Below are positions 52,057 through 61,721 of a stretch of DNA of 64,000 nt, one piece after another. Under the pieces are notes generated by a model that did no database searches, was not told the origin of the DNA, and saw only the letters and a list, made by a program, of their open reading frames with translations. Each line of letters starts with the position of its first letter. The stretch's first letter is position 1. The stretch is from Aurantiochytrium sp. KH105 (taxonomy: Eukaryota > Sar > Bigyra > Thraustochytrida > Thraustochytriidae). A program made the translations under genes and the position numbers. The stretch lies in the NCBI GenBank assembly GCA_003116975.1, contig BGKB01000067.1:280630-344629 (forward strand), written 5' to 3'.

Positions 52057-53065
52057 TTACTTCTTGACGTTATCGTCAGAAATCCATTGGACGACCTGGA
52101 AGATGACGGCCTGGCCAGCCCCGATCTTGACGAGGCGCGCGGGGAGGCCAGCGATGAAAATGTGCGCGAGACCCTTTTCGCGCACAACAGACCCGAGGAA
52201 ACTCATCGTCTGAGAAAAGTTTCGCTTTCCACTCGAAGCCTGCATTTCGGACTTGAGCACGTCGACGGGATTGTTCAAAATCGTGCTGAGAATGCCGACA
52301 GCGGCGCCTCCTAGGGCCGCATTGCCCCCGCAATACTTTTGCACAATGCTCTCGTACACATAGAAGCGAAATGCGTTGCTTCCGGCTTGCTGCGTTTGTT
52401 CGTATCGTTTTCATGTCATTCATGATGGCATAAGCGCGTGAGTATTGCGTTCCTCGTTACTGTTCGAAAGCGTCCGTCCGAGACGACGTATTCATGAACG
52501 AACAGAGAGCACGGGGCTCAAAAGGCCAAAAGACTTACACGAACAAAGGTCGGCGAGGCGCCAACCCATAGTGAGGAGATGCCCTCGGTGCGGAAAATGG
52601 TGCCAAAAAGTTGTGAAGGCGGGAGTTGCGCGTGGCGTATCCTGAGGATTTTGAGCCGCTCGCAGGGTGTGACCCAAAGAAGGGCCTCGGTCGCGCCGGC
52701 GGCAAAGCCGGAGAGGAACTTGTCTTGCTCTGGGTCATCGGACAGCTTGCCGCGAATGTTCTGGTACACTGCGAAGCGGATGCCGATCTTGCCTGCGTTC
52801 TGCAGCATCTGCACGCCGAGACCCGAGTACAACCCCCTGATGCCTCCTGAGGCCGCGACCGCCTGCCGCATGGAGGCCAGCATGGGCTCATTCCGGCCGT
52901 ACTGCTGGCGCGTCTTTGTCACCTCCATGGGCATCGTCACAGCGGCCTCCACGGCGCCTGTCGCTCGCAACGCAGCGGCGTCGCGCTCGCCCGTCAGGCT
53001 TCCTTGGTCTTGGTCATCCTCATCCTCCTCGCCCTGCACGTACCTGCCACCACGCCCGCGAACAT
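52057..53065 (-). CDS. Mitochondrial carrier (SLC25), tricarboxylate-carrier-like, three exons
   Basis: Inner-membrane metabolite carrier. Model: 53044-53065, 52539-52957, 52057-52389; 257 residues. Exon 1 encodes just MFAGVVA plus one base; donors are GTACGT and GTAAGT, acceptors CGACAG and ACGCAG. Three homologous repeats with degenerate PX[DE]XX[KR] motifs: MPMEVTKTRQQ, TPCERLKILRI and NPVDVLKSEMQ. The matching gates are GGIRGLYSGLG, GISSLWVGASPTFVRQ and GLAHIFIAGLPARL. The join gives FVRQAGSNAFRFYVYES, very like the RQGSNQAIRFF element of the citrate carrier, so tricarboxylate or a related organic acid is the best guess. It is short for the family (about 300), mainly at the N-terminus. 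The unspliced frames would give two incomplete halves. Confidence 0.88.
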
Positions 53066-53752
53066 GTCTGCGCCGCGCTGCGCCGCGCCGCGCTGCGCTC
53101 CCCTCCGCTGGCCTGCCGCCGCGGCTTCCCGCGCGGCGCCTCGCCGTCGCGTGTCTCGTTGCGGGTCTGCCGCAGGTCGCTCTTACGCGCTCATGCTTCT
53201 GCTCTGTGCTCTTCTGTATGCTTTTACTGTTGTGCTCTTCTGCTCTTGTCATGCTCTATCTGCTCTTATGATGATGCTCTATTTGCTCTTGTTACTACGC
53301 TCTTCTGCTTAGCTCTTCTGCTCGTGCTCCAACGCGCTGCTCGGCCCGTTCTTATGTCGCAGCGCGTGCACGAACTGCGCAGGCGACGCGCGGGAAGATC
53401 ACGAGCGCGCCGCCGCCTGCAGCGGACGCCGGAGGCGCTCGAGCGGCGCGCGAGCCGGCCTGCGCGGCCTGCGCGGCCTGCGCGGCCTGCGCGGGCCGGG
53501 CTGGGCTGGGCTGGCGGTCGATGTTGGCCATGCCTGGCCGGCCGGATGGTCGGGATGACGGACGACAGCAAGGCCGCGCAGGACCGCCGCAGAGCGCCTT
53601 CGCAGGTGCCACCTGCGTGAGACCTCGCGCGCCTGCGCGGGTGAGCGGCGCGGCGCGAGCGGGCGGACGGAGCGCGAGGAGGCGAGCCGGGCCGCGGCCG
53701 GATCGATCGGGTCGCGGCGTCGGGATTGGCATCATCGTCGACGATTTCCGGG
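53066..53752. other. Divergent spacer, carrier / sirtuin-like
   Basis: 687 bp between start codons. GCTCTTCTGCT-type T/C repeats at about 53200-53340, and a 9-bp TGCGCGGCC unit repeated four times at 53457-53501. No gene seen. Confidence 0.5.
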
Positions 53753-54808
53753 ATGGGCGACGCCGTCGAGGAGGCCGCGCGCAGGGTGGCCGGCGCCGGC
53801 GCCGTGCTGGTGCTGACGGTGGGGCGCGCCGGCGCGGAGAGGCGCGCGCGCGCGCAGGCGGCGAGCGGCGGCGAGCAGCGCGCCGCGCGGTTGGCCGCGC
53901 GGCTGGAGAAGATGGCGTTCTCCACGGGCCCGGCGTGGCGGCTGGCGCCCGAGGCGGCGTGGGCCAGGTTCAGGGAGGGCCTCCTGGGCCCCGTGGACGT
54001 GCCGCGGCTCGGCCGCTCGATGAGCAGGGAAGAGCGCAAGGCCAAGGCGAGAGAGTTCAAAGATCAGTTTCCCGTTCAGACCGCCCTGGGCGTGCTCGAG
54101 CTGCGATTCCGCGCGAGCGAGACCAAGGCGCCCAGGCTCTTTACGATTATCACAACCGCCATGCACGGCGCGCACCAGGAGGCCGGGAGCTCGCAGGTCA
54201 TTGAGCTGCACGGCTCGATTCGGCGCTTCAAGTGCATCGCCAAAGGCCATTACTTGTCTGCAATGGAGTTGGAGAAGCAGGAGGCCAAAGAGAATGAGGA
54301 CGAGGCCCTCTCGGGGGTGAAGAAGACAAAGTACCCGACATGCAAGCACAAACAGGCCGCGAACGGGGAGGAAGGCACCATGTGCAACAGCACCTTGCGC
54401 CCCGACTGCGTTCTTCTCGGCGAGACGATCGATCAGGAAGCCATGGCGCGCGCGGAGCTCGCGGCGTCGCGTCTCCGCCCGAATGATATTTGTCTCGTCG
54501 TCGGCGCTCCAGACGACTCGTACCCTGCAGCGTATCTCCCTGAGCTGGCGGCGAGATCGGGCGCACCTGTCATTTTGATTGCACAAGATGGGGCCGCCTC
54601 CGTGAAGGCAATGCGCGAGGCGTGTCGAAGCGATCCAAAGACTTTTGATGCGCCGCAAGACACGCAAGACCGAATTCTGCATCTTGCGGGTGACCCTGTT
54701 GACTTGTTGGAGGCTCTTGTCGATGCAGTTGTGTCCAGAGAGGCATTGCAGCAGGCGAATCAGCAGCAAACGGAGGAGAGCCAGCAGGCGCAGGAGGTGC
54801 TCGCTTGA
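53753..54808 (+). CDS. Degenerate sirtuin-like protein
   Basis: 351 residues from the ATG at 53753. The fold is recognisable as SIR2: AVLVLTVGRAGAE at the site of the NAD-binding GAGISxxSGIP loop; ITTAMHGAHQEAG in place of TQNxDGLHxxAG; VIELHGSIRRFKC with the catalytic-type His kept; one Cys of each zinc pair (FKC, PTC and MC before NSTLRPD); STLRPDCVLLGE; and DICLVVGAPDDSYPAAYLPELA. The NAD-binding Gly-Ala-Gly-Ile-Ser loop, the Asn-Asp pair and at least one zinc ligand are lost, so deacylase activity is unlikely. A 30-residue acidic insert (KQEAKENEDEALSG) splits the zinc module. No stops or frameshifts, so it is probably expressed as a pseudoenzyme. The tail is Gln-rich. Confidence 0.8.
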   Translation: MGDAVEEAARRVAGAGAVLVLTVGRAGAERRARAQAASGGEQRAARLAARLEKMAFSTGPAWRLAPEAAWARFREGLLGPVDVPRLGRSMSREERKAKAREFKDQFPVQTALGVLELRFRASETKAPRLFTIITTAMHGAHQEAGSSQVIELHGSIRRFKCIAKGHYLSAMELEKQEAKENEDEALSGVKKTKYPTCKHKQAANGEEGTMCNSTLRPDCVLLGETIDQEAMARAELAASRLRPNDICLVVGAPDDSYPAAYLPELAARSGAPVILIAQDGAASVKAMREACRSDPKTFDAPQDTQDRILHLAGDPVDLLEALVDAVVSREALQQANQQQTEESQQAQEVLA

Positions 54809-54932
54809 GCAACAACGTGGCGGTGCAAAACCCAGCGAGATGGAGGGAGTGTGGGCTCCTGATCTTGGACCTGGCATTGCATCAAGTGAATTTGTAGACG
54901 CGCACGAGCAGCAGAAGGAATATAATGACAAA

Positions 54933-57689
54933 TCAAGGGAACTCGCCCGTGTGGCGGCGCGAGGGCGCGAGGCGACTTCGAACCGTGGGCGAGGCCTTGA
55001 GCTCGGCGACAGCTTGTTCCTGAGGACGGACATCAAGCGAGACAGGCTTGAGCACGGGCTTACCGTGCCTGCCTGTCATCACGTCGGAGGGCGGCGGCGG
55101 CGGCGGCGGCGGGATGGTCGGCGCTGCCGACAAGGTTTGCGCCGCATTAGCAGCTGGAGAAGGCTCCCGCTGCGGATCAGGAACAGAGCCCGAGCGCGGA
55201 GATGTTTGGGAAGCGCTCTGCTGGGCGGGGGCCGGCGACGAAAGGCGCACGGCGGAGCGCGTGGGAGCGCGGAGCAGAGCCTGGCCGCGCTGCGTGCCAA
55301 AGACGACCTCGAGCATGCCAAAGGGCGTGGCTTCTGTCGTCCCCGAAAGGACGAGCAGACAGGCCTCGGCATCGCTGTTCATGAGGTGTTCCTTGACGCA
55401 GCACACGCAGGCAACCGCGATGTCAATGACTGCATCCCAGCCCTGGGATAAAAACCGTAGCCAAACGTTGGTGACGGAGGCAAAGTCCTGGTCCACATAA
55501 AATGTAAAGATTGTAAGAATCCACTTGGCCGCATACACGACGGCGCTGAGGCCACACTCTTGAAGGTGGGCAAAGAGCACGGGCTCGACGATTGCGACGC
55601 GTTGATCAATGTCGTCGAGAATGGTACGATAAAAGGCAAAGTCGCGATCAAAGAGCGAGCAAAGCCTGTAGGACTGGTCTTCGAGAAGCTGCGCAAAAAG
55701 AACAAAGGCGCGCTCTGTTTCGAGCATGATGCTCGACGAGAGTAGCTCACCAGAGGATGTGCGGGGTCTGCCCATGGACGGGCTGTCGACCGTGGGCAGA
55801 CTTGCCGTTGCTTGGTCGTCTTGAGCGTTGCTGGTGGGCGGTGGCGGCGAGGGTGAGCCGGCGATGGGGGCCTCGCTGAACATGAGCAGGTATTTTGCGA
55901 CGCAGTGCATGCCTTGACAGTAGCCAATGCTGGGAAACGCGAGTGCGACGTAGCGCAGAATGCTGTGCAGCTGCTCGCGTGCGACGGCGGGCTCGCGGTC
56001 CATGAATCGGTGAAAGTGCGTGCGACGCAGATCGCTGGTGATGGCGTGATCCCATCGTGTGGGGGCCATTTCTTTTCCACAAAGACTCCAAAAGATCATG
56101 CGGTGATCGCGGTGGACGAGGTGACGAGCGCTGCCGCCTTGAATGGTTGTCATGCGGCGCACAGGCCGCCCAATCGGTAGAGACTCATTGTCGTCTGCTT
56201 CGTTGGCGCTCTGATTTTCCGTTGACTCGCTCGTGGATCTGTCTTCTGATGGTTCTTCTTCTTCTTCTTCTTCTTCTTCTTCGTCTTCTTCGTTTGCGGT
56301 GTCGCCGTCATCGTCGTCGCTCGAGCCGGCATTTATTTCAAGAGATCCACTTGTTTGCTGGGCGTCATTACGATCATCATATTTTTCAATGTCACGATCA
56401 TTTGTTTGTTGGATGTCGTAAGCACTTCGAGGTGCGTTTTTTACTGCGAGTGCATCAAGGTCAACGTCGACATGATCATTGTTGTCAGAAGTGCTCTTCG
56501 AGTCGCTTCCGCCATTGTCAATGGTGTCGCAGTCATTGTCGAGCGTTTGACAGACGTCCGCCCATCCGCGAGCGTCATATGCATTGGATAAACTTTGCGT
56601 TTGACGTTTGTTGCGGTCCGCGTAGGAAAGCATGGGAAAGGGCTGCTTCGGAGAAAGCAGCGGGTACTTGGCGTACTCGATGATGTCCTGCGTGGGCGAA
56701 TTGGCAACAAATGAGGTTACAGAGCCAGTAGCGGATGAAGGAGAGGTGGGCGCCGAGGAAGCAGGAGAAGATGCGCTTGAGAATGATCTTGACCTTTCGC
56801 GGAATCTTCGCTGAGATTTGAGGACGTTGCGGGCAATGGGGAGCACGAGGATTCCGTATTTTAGCAAGAGATGGGCTGGCCCTCGGTAAGGATGGACGGC
56901 CCCGTCTTCTGTAAGCACGCTTGCGTCGAGATTGTACACTGCAAGCGGAGACATGGTGTCAAGGTTGTACTGCAGGCGAATAAAGACCCAAGTTCCGTGA
57001 ACGCACTCCTCGCTTGATGTGAGAAAGGTGGCGGGGCGCTGTTCGATGTCTTGACCTGAGGCTTGGACAGCAATGGCAATGCCGTCAGTCATGGCTTCCA
57101 CGTGATTGCAGACAGTGCCCTGGAAGATGGCACCATTGGCGAAGCGGAGGTGGCCGTATCCGCAGGCGGGATTGGTGACTTGGGCGCCAAAGGCGTCATT
57201 TATGCTGGAACTTTGACTGCGCGCCCACTCGTCGTAAACATCCGAAGCATCGTCGGAGTTGATGGTGTCCACAGAGAAGTTGCTGCGCAGACTGGAACGT
57301 TTGTACATTTTTTTGAGTGGGGCTTTCAGGCTCGGGTCGAGGACAAGGGCCTCAGGCAGGGAGGCTGTCCTTTGCGGAGGCGACGGGCGGTCTCCCGCTC
57401 GTTGTCGGCGTCTGTGATGATGCGCATGAGCGCGACCCATCTGTTTCTCTTGTTGCTGTTGCTGTTGTCCCTTTTGCTGTTGCTTTTGTTGCTGGCGAAG
57501 GAGCTGTTGTTGACGAAGGTCTCGGTGGGGTGCATGGCTAGGAAGCCTAGCCTCGCGGCTTTCTCTGCGGGTGCGCGACGTGGCGGCGGGGGGAGGCCAC
57601 TGTACGGCCTCCGCGTTGGCCGTGCCCTCGTCAGCTCTCTTGTGTGTCGGAGCTTCGCTCGAGCGCGCCGACGAGCTCGAGGTGCCCAT
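54933..57689 (-). CDS. TBC-domain Rab GTPase-activating protein
   Basis: Switches off a Rab GTPase by supplying arginine and glutamine fingers. 918 residues from the ATG at 57689. Layout: a disordered Gln/Ser/Arg-rich N-terminus to about 120; an unfamiliar folded region about 150-290 (ACGYGHLRFANGAIFQGTV, MORN-like, then VHGTWVFIRLQYNLDT); a disordered acidic stretch 300-510 with a 12-residue Glu run (TTC tract 56251-56292); and the TBC domain from about 520 to 800. Catalytic motifs are present: AITSDLRRTHFHRF (IxxDxxR Arg finger) and GYCQGMHCVAKYLL (Gln finger). About 55 residues of Ser/Pro-rich insert split the TBC domain after this (SPSPPPPTSNAQ). The C-terminus is Pro-rich with a PPPPPPPP run. 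The target Rab cannot be read; the window's own Rab11-like gene is one candidate. Confidence 0.9.
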   Translation of the reverse strand: MGTSSSSARSSEAPTHKRADEGTANAEAVQWPPPAATSRTRRESREARLPSHAPHRDLRQQQLLRQQQKQQQKGQQQQQQEKQMGRAHAHHHRRRQRAGDRPSPPQRTASLPEALVLDPSLKAPLKKMYKRSSLRSNFSVDTINSDDASDVYDEWARSQSSSINDAFGAQVTNPACGYGHLRFANGAIFQGTVCNHVEAMTDGIAIAVQASGQDIEQRPATFLTSSEECVHGTWVFIRLQYNLDTMSPLAVYNLDASVLTEDGAVHPYRGPAHLLLKYGILVLPIARNVLKSQRRFRERSRSFSSASSPASSAPTSPSSATGSVTSFVANSPTQDIIEYAKYPLLSPKQPFPMLSYADRNKRQTQSLSNAYDARGWADVCQTLDNDCDTIDNGGSDSKSTSDNNDHVDVDLDALAVKNAPRSAYDIQQTNDRDIEKYDDRNDAQQTSGSLEINAGSSDDDDGDTANEEDEEEEEEEEEEPSEDRSTSESTENQSANEADDNESLPIGRPVRRMTTIQGGSARHLVHRDHRMIFWSLCGKEMAPTRWDHAITSDLRRTHFHRFMDREPAVAREQLHSILRYVALAFPSIGYCQGMHCVAKYLLMFSEAPIAGSPSPPPPTSNAQDDQATASLPTVDSPSMGRPRTSSGELLSSSIMLETERAFVLFAQLLEDQSYRLCSLFDRDFAFYRTILDDIDQRVAIVEPVLFAHLQECGLSAVVYAAKWILTIFTFYVDQDFASVTNVWLRFLSQGWDAVIDIAVACVCCVKEHLMNSDAEACLLVLSGTTEATPFGMLEVVFGTQRGQALLRAPTRSAVRLSSPAPAQQSASQTSPRSGSVPDPQREPSPAANAAQTLSAAPTIPPPPPPPPSDVMTGRHGKPVLKPVSLDVRPQEQAVAELKASPTVRSRLAPSRRHTGEFP

Positions 57690-58289
57690 TTCCTCGGCCC
57701 TTTCTGGTGTGCATTTGTCTTCTGGGTTGGACTATAACAGTATAGTAAGTAGTAAATAGACGTTGGAGCTGCAATGCAATTCAATCTATCTATCCTCGCA
57801 TACCTGGCGGATTCCTCGGCTCCGATGAAGCCAGATTGGTTGCGACCAAGGCAAAAGAATGAGCGACGAGTGATCAAGTGCGCTGCATTCGGGTTCGGGA
57901 TTGATTGAGCGTCGAAGAGCAAAGGGCAGAAGCCGGGAAAACGCATGTCATAACAAGAGAAGGGTCGACCAAACAGACAAACAGTCAAACACACAATGTC
58001 GTCTACCAGTCTTTCGACAATGATGCATGGATGTTCAAGAGGGAGGGAGACAAAGGAAACAATTGAAAAGGGGGATCAGATGTGATTGTGGTAGTTAATG
58101 AACAGGAAAGGCCCGAGGTCTCTGTTTGAAACGAGGCGGCGCGCAAGTCGCTCATGCAATCATTCGCTTGTCTCCAAGACGAGCGAATGTGCGAGTGCGA
58201 GCGCTATAGGTTGTGTGTGGGCATCGGGACTCCTTCCCCTTGAGGATAATCTATGGGAAAGGATGTATTGAGGGCGCCGCAGATCGAAA
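57690..58289. other. Spacer, lower GC
   Basis: No gene I can support. It includes the upstream DNA of the TBC gene and the likely 3' region of the Ser-rich gene. Confidence 0.45.
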
Positions 58290-58758
58290 TAAGGGCGTAC
58301 ATGTCGTCGTCCTTACTTGATGGGTCGCCTTGGAGGAGTGATGATGAACACCGACGAGCTTTGTGTGTGGTCAGGGTCTGCGCCATCGGTGATCGTGTGC
58401 TCGCTCTCTCTGCTGCGTAACTGCTGCGCTTTGCCTTGCATGACATAGGAGCAACGAAGAAGGTCTGCGGGCGGGTGAGCGCGTCTAACATAGCAAACAA
58501 GGTGGCGTGCATGCTATGCCAGTCGCTCGAAGACTTATTCGATCGACCGGCTCGACTTCTTGGTGAAGGAGTTCTTGCGGCAGAGCAGGAGATACTGGGG
58601 CTGCACGGGCTTCTTCGGTTCCCTTGCGGAAAGCATACCCTTGATGCCTGCCAGCCTTTGCCTGAAGGAGGCCGAGCGCTTGGCCGCCGGGCCATTGCTC
58701 GACACGCTCGAGGAGGACGAGTCTCTTGAGAACACCATCGTGCGGTTCGGACTGTCGG

Positions 58759-58807
<49 letters not shown>

Positions 58808-58849
58808 TTTGTTGCTGCCCGACGACGACAGCGTGCGTATCCTGTCCAT
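58290..58849 (-). CDS. Ser-rich small protein, structure unresolved
   Basis: From the ATG at 58849 the first frame gives 104 residues and stops at 58535. It starts MDRIRTLSSSGSNKSSSSS with a serine run encoded by AGC repeats (58762-58808), then has RTMVFSRDSSSSSVSS, KRSASFRQRLAGIKGMLSARE and a basic tail KKSSRSIE. An RxxS-rich composition suggests a phosphoprotein. Downstream, after an acceptor-like CCCGCAG near 58465, another frame reads MQGKAQQLRSRESEH and VFIITPPRRPIK to a stop at about 58317. It could be a final exon, but no donor joins the two in phase. Family unknown. Confidence 0.4.
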
Positions 58850-60239
58850 GCCCGAGTTCGAGTTCTGCCTCGCCTCGGCGCCCGCTCGCTCGCTCGCTCG
58901 CTCGGAGCGGCTCAGCCCCGGCAGGCAGACGGCAAGCAGGCTGGCCCCCGGGTCCTCAGACTGTGCGTCTCAGTCCCCTCTGGCCTCTCCGGCGCCAGAG
59001 GCCCCCCTCCTCGCCGCGTTCTCCCAAGGGCGAAGGGCGGCGCGCGGCGACGGGGGGGGGCAGCGAGCGCGTCTTGCCGCGCCCTCCCGAGGAGACGGCT
59101 GAACCGTCGCTTCCAAGCGCCGCGTTCTTTTCCCGCAGCCAGGGCGGGCGGGCGGGAAGTGCGGGGGAGGAAGAAAGCTGGCCGGCTGCTCTGGGGGGGG
59201 GCTGAGGAAGGTAGAGGGGGACAGCGCGCGGGAGGGAGGGGGAGGGGAGGGCCGGCAAAGCTCCGCCGTCAGCAACAGTAGAAACCTCGATGCGATGCCA
59301 TGCAGCTCTGGATGCGATACGCGATGCGATGCCGTGCAACGCGAGGCCGCGACTTCGCTCCTCACCTCGGCCAACGAACTCCCAAGCTTGCTGCCGGCAG
59401 AGCACAGCAGGGCTCGGGGGCTGTCTGTTTCGCTCGTCGTGTCGCCGCGAGCTCGAGCTTGAGCTCGCTTGGCTGCTTGTGGTGGATCTGATCATTCGCG
59501 ACAATAAACAGCTTGCTCGTTCCGTTTGGTTCTGATCGGGCCTCCCCATCGAGGAGGGTTTTCTATTTCGAGACCCCGTATCGTCAGGTGGGTTGCGGAC
59601 GGCCAGAGGCTGCAGCATGCTGGCGGCAGGTAAGAGGCGGGTAAGAGATAGCAGATAGCGATGGCCCCGACGTGGCTTGGAGCCGTCTGTGCGTTGCCGC
59701 GCACGTCGGCGCGCGTGGCGACGGCAGCTTCACTGGACGGGAGAGGGGTGCGCGAGACTCCCTAAAGTTGCATATTTCTGCGTTTCCGCGCGTTGCCTTT
59801 GTGAGCAACTGCATCCCCAGCAGCCGTTTGTATTGGTCATCGTCGCTTCGACCTCCTTTCCACGCTTCGCTATCGTTGTCGTCGCGAAAGCAAGCAAGTG
59901 CTTCACCTCTGCGGAGAAGACTATCTACGTGCTCGTGCTCGTGCCCTTACCCGCGCGCATTCCACCTCAGCAGGCGACACTACGGGTTGAGCCAGGCCCA
60001 GAACGTTGAGCACCTTTTTTCCCGTCGATGACTACCACGGGAGGAGCAAGCGAAGCTTGCAATGAACAGGCGCTACCTGAACGAGAGAGGCATTGAGATG
60101 AATACATCTTCGACGCAGTTCGCTCACGCGCAATGTACCGGGGTAAAAGGAATAGATTTGAGGGGGCGCTGAGGTCCTGGTCTTCAAGACTCTTGCTGAT
60201 GCAGATGAAGTCCTCAAGCTTCTCAATGTGAAGAGCACA
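58850..60239. other. GC-rich to mixed spacer
   Basis: GCTC repeats near 58886-58904, G7-G9 runs near 59050 and 59193, GGGA purine tracts near 59230-59250. The frame of the following ORF is open from about 60165 with no ATG before 60240. No supported gene. Confidence 0.45.
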
Positions 60240-60563
60240 ATGTCTCAAGGTCGTGCACGGAAAGCAAAGCCTGGCAGAGGCTTCTTTACTTTTCTATCGT
60301 CCTTAAACGATGTTTCCTCTAAAGGCTGTGCACCTCAAAACGGCTTCGCTGTGGCGGCACGCGTTATCCTCAGCGCGTTCCGGGACCAAGCCAAGCCAAT
60401 CCCATCCATTCTCGTCGACGATCAAGGAGGGCGCACCGTAGATACATGGCCCAAATCACTGCATAAAAACAAAATTATCACGAAGGCTGAGGCTGACCTT
60501 GACCGGCAGTACAAGCCGATGCTCCCCTCACTATGTGGACTGAGCGCTGGTCATGTCGTGTGA
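60240..60563 (+). CDS. First of three overlapping ORFs, unknown
   Basis: 107 residues from the ATG at 60240 (MSQGRARKAKPGRGFFTFL); the frame is open further upstream to about 60165. It includes AARVILSAFRDQAKPIPSIL and DTWPKSLHKNKIITKAEADL. No family recognised. Composition is clearly protein-like and AT-richer than neighbouring genes. Its stop overlaps the next ORF's start by 11 bases (ATG at 60553, TGA ending 60563). It could be a separate protein or the N-terminal part of one frameshifted gene. Confidence 0.45.
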   Translation: MSQGRARKAKPGRGFFTFLSSLNDVSSKGCAPQNGFAVAARVILSAFRDQAKPIPSILVDDQGGRTVDTWPKSLHKNKIITKAEADLDRQYKPMLPSLCGLSAGHVV

Positions 60564-61476
60564 AGCGATCTCGGCAAGAAAATGGAGGCATCTCACGTGG
60601 GTCCACAAGCCCTCTGAGGTCGATCAGGTGCAGCAGCTTCAGGTGCAGCAGCTCCGCGAGGAAGTTTTGGCGTCGGCGCAGGCTGGATCAGACTTCGCGG
60701 AGCATCTACGGCACTTCGCGGAGCGTCTGCAAATCAACAAATCATCATTTAACAGGAGTGCGGAGCCCGCTCTTCCTGGCGAGCCATTGTCTCGCCCAAT
60801 CATTCCCATTACAAGTGGACACCAACAGAGCACGCGAGTGAGACCCTTCGGGCCTGACCGCCCCAGATTGCGTCAACAGGATACGCTTGACCCTGATAAC
60901 TTACTTTTGACTGCCGGGCAGCAAGCGAATCGCGCGCGAAAGCTAAGACAGATCGAGCACGCAACGCAGAGCTTATTGGCTGAGCGTCGCGCTCTTGCAG
61001 ATAAGCGCGCGTCAGCCATAAACGACCTATCCGAGACAAGTTCATCTGGAATACCTTCAAGGATGGAGGCACGAAGGGCATCGCAAGGAGCTACAGCGCT
61101 TGATTCTTCGAATGTAGGTTCCTGCAACATCTCCACGTCGCAGAGCAGGCACGAAGCATCAAGCTGTGTAACGTCAGGCGCCACGAACGTGGGGGCTGGA
61201 TCCCAGGGCGTTGCACCGACGTCAGAGACCAACGGGCCGTCTTTGCAATACACGCAAGCAAACGCGATGTCCGGGAGCAGCGACACGCGTCAAGACGCGC
61301 GTGCAAAGCGACCAAGAATTCCTGAGGCACGAACCAACCGCCAAGCAGGACTGCACTTCGTCAGACAGCAGCAAGAAATTTACAGCAGGGGAAGTCCTTT
61401 CATCCCCATCTTGACCAGAACCTGCAGACGAATGTTGGCTTTGGGCTCGAGTATGCAGGCAGACAAATGGCACTGA
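60553..61476 (+). CDS. Second overlapping ORF, Gln/Ser-rich unknown protein
   Basis: 307 residues from ATG 60553 (MSCEAISARKWRHLTWVH). A stop codon lies four codons before the ATG, so this is the true 5' limit in this frame. Residues 20-70 are Gln-rich helical (VDQVQQLQVQQLREEVLASA). A second helix-rich part around 120-160 (RARKLRQIEHATQSLLAERR) is followed by a Ser/Thr/Gly/Asn-rich, probably disordered region. The composition is like a structural or nucleic-acid-associated protein, but no domain is recognised. It overlaps the next start by ten bases. Confidence 0.5.
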   Translation: MSCEAISARKWRHLTWVHKPSEVDQVQQLQVQQLREEVLASAQAGSDFAEHLRHFAERLQINKSSFNRSAEPALPGEPLSRPIIPITSGHQQSTRVRPFGPDRPRLRQQDTLDPDNLLLTAGQQANRARKLRQIEHATQSLLAERRALADKRASAINDLSETSSSGIPSRMEARRASQGATALDSSNVGSCNISTSQSRHEASSCVTSGATNVGAGSQGVAPTSETNGPSLQYTQANAMSGSSDTRQDARAKRPRIPEARTNRQAGLHFVRQQQEIYSRGSPFIPILTRTCRRMLALGSSMQADKWH

Positions 61477-61721
61477 CCGTCAACTTTAAGGAGTTCTTCG
61501 ACTGTCTTGATCAAGAGATGCGTGTGACACGTAAGGATCCCATCACCGATGATACAATTCGCAACAAGATTGGTTTCGGAGACTCCTTATACAGTGTGGA
61601 AGACACCGTTTACAGATCGTACGAGCATCTCAAGCAGAAGACGCAAGGATGGCGAGAACGCTTTTCAAGACCCGTAAAGGTAGTTCTTATGAGCCGTGCT
61701 ACCACTTCCGAAACTGCTTAA
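61467..61721 (+). CDS. Third overlapping ORF, unknown
   Basis: 84 residues from ATG 61467 (MALTVNFKEFFDCLDQEM). The frame is open upstream to 61326 and there reads as protein too (LDQNLQTNVGFGLEYAGRQ). This overlap may therefore mark a frameshift rather than a start. Content: KDPITDDTIRNKIGFGDSLY and SYEHLKQKTQGWRERFSRPVK. A donor-like AAAG|GTAGTT at 61680 and a good acceptor TTTGCAG near 61770 could extend it into a further exon. Family unknown. Confidence 0.4.
   Translation: MALTVNFKEFFDCLDQEMRVTRKDPITDDTIRNKIGFGDSLYSVEDTVYRSYEHLKQKTQGWRERFSRPVKVVLMSRATTSETA

Noticed and set aside
54645-55451. 268-codon plus-strand ORF across the sirtuin/TBC boundary
   Set aside because: Overlaps the ends of two supported genes in other frames and is Arg-rich noise.
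60240-61721. Bacterial operon or contamination
   Set aside because: Flanks are typical of the surrounding eukaryotic DNA and no ribosome-binding sites or bacterial families are seen, so I report only the overlap.
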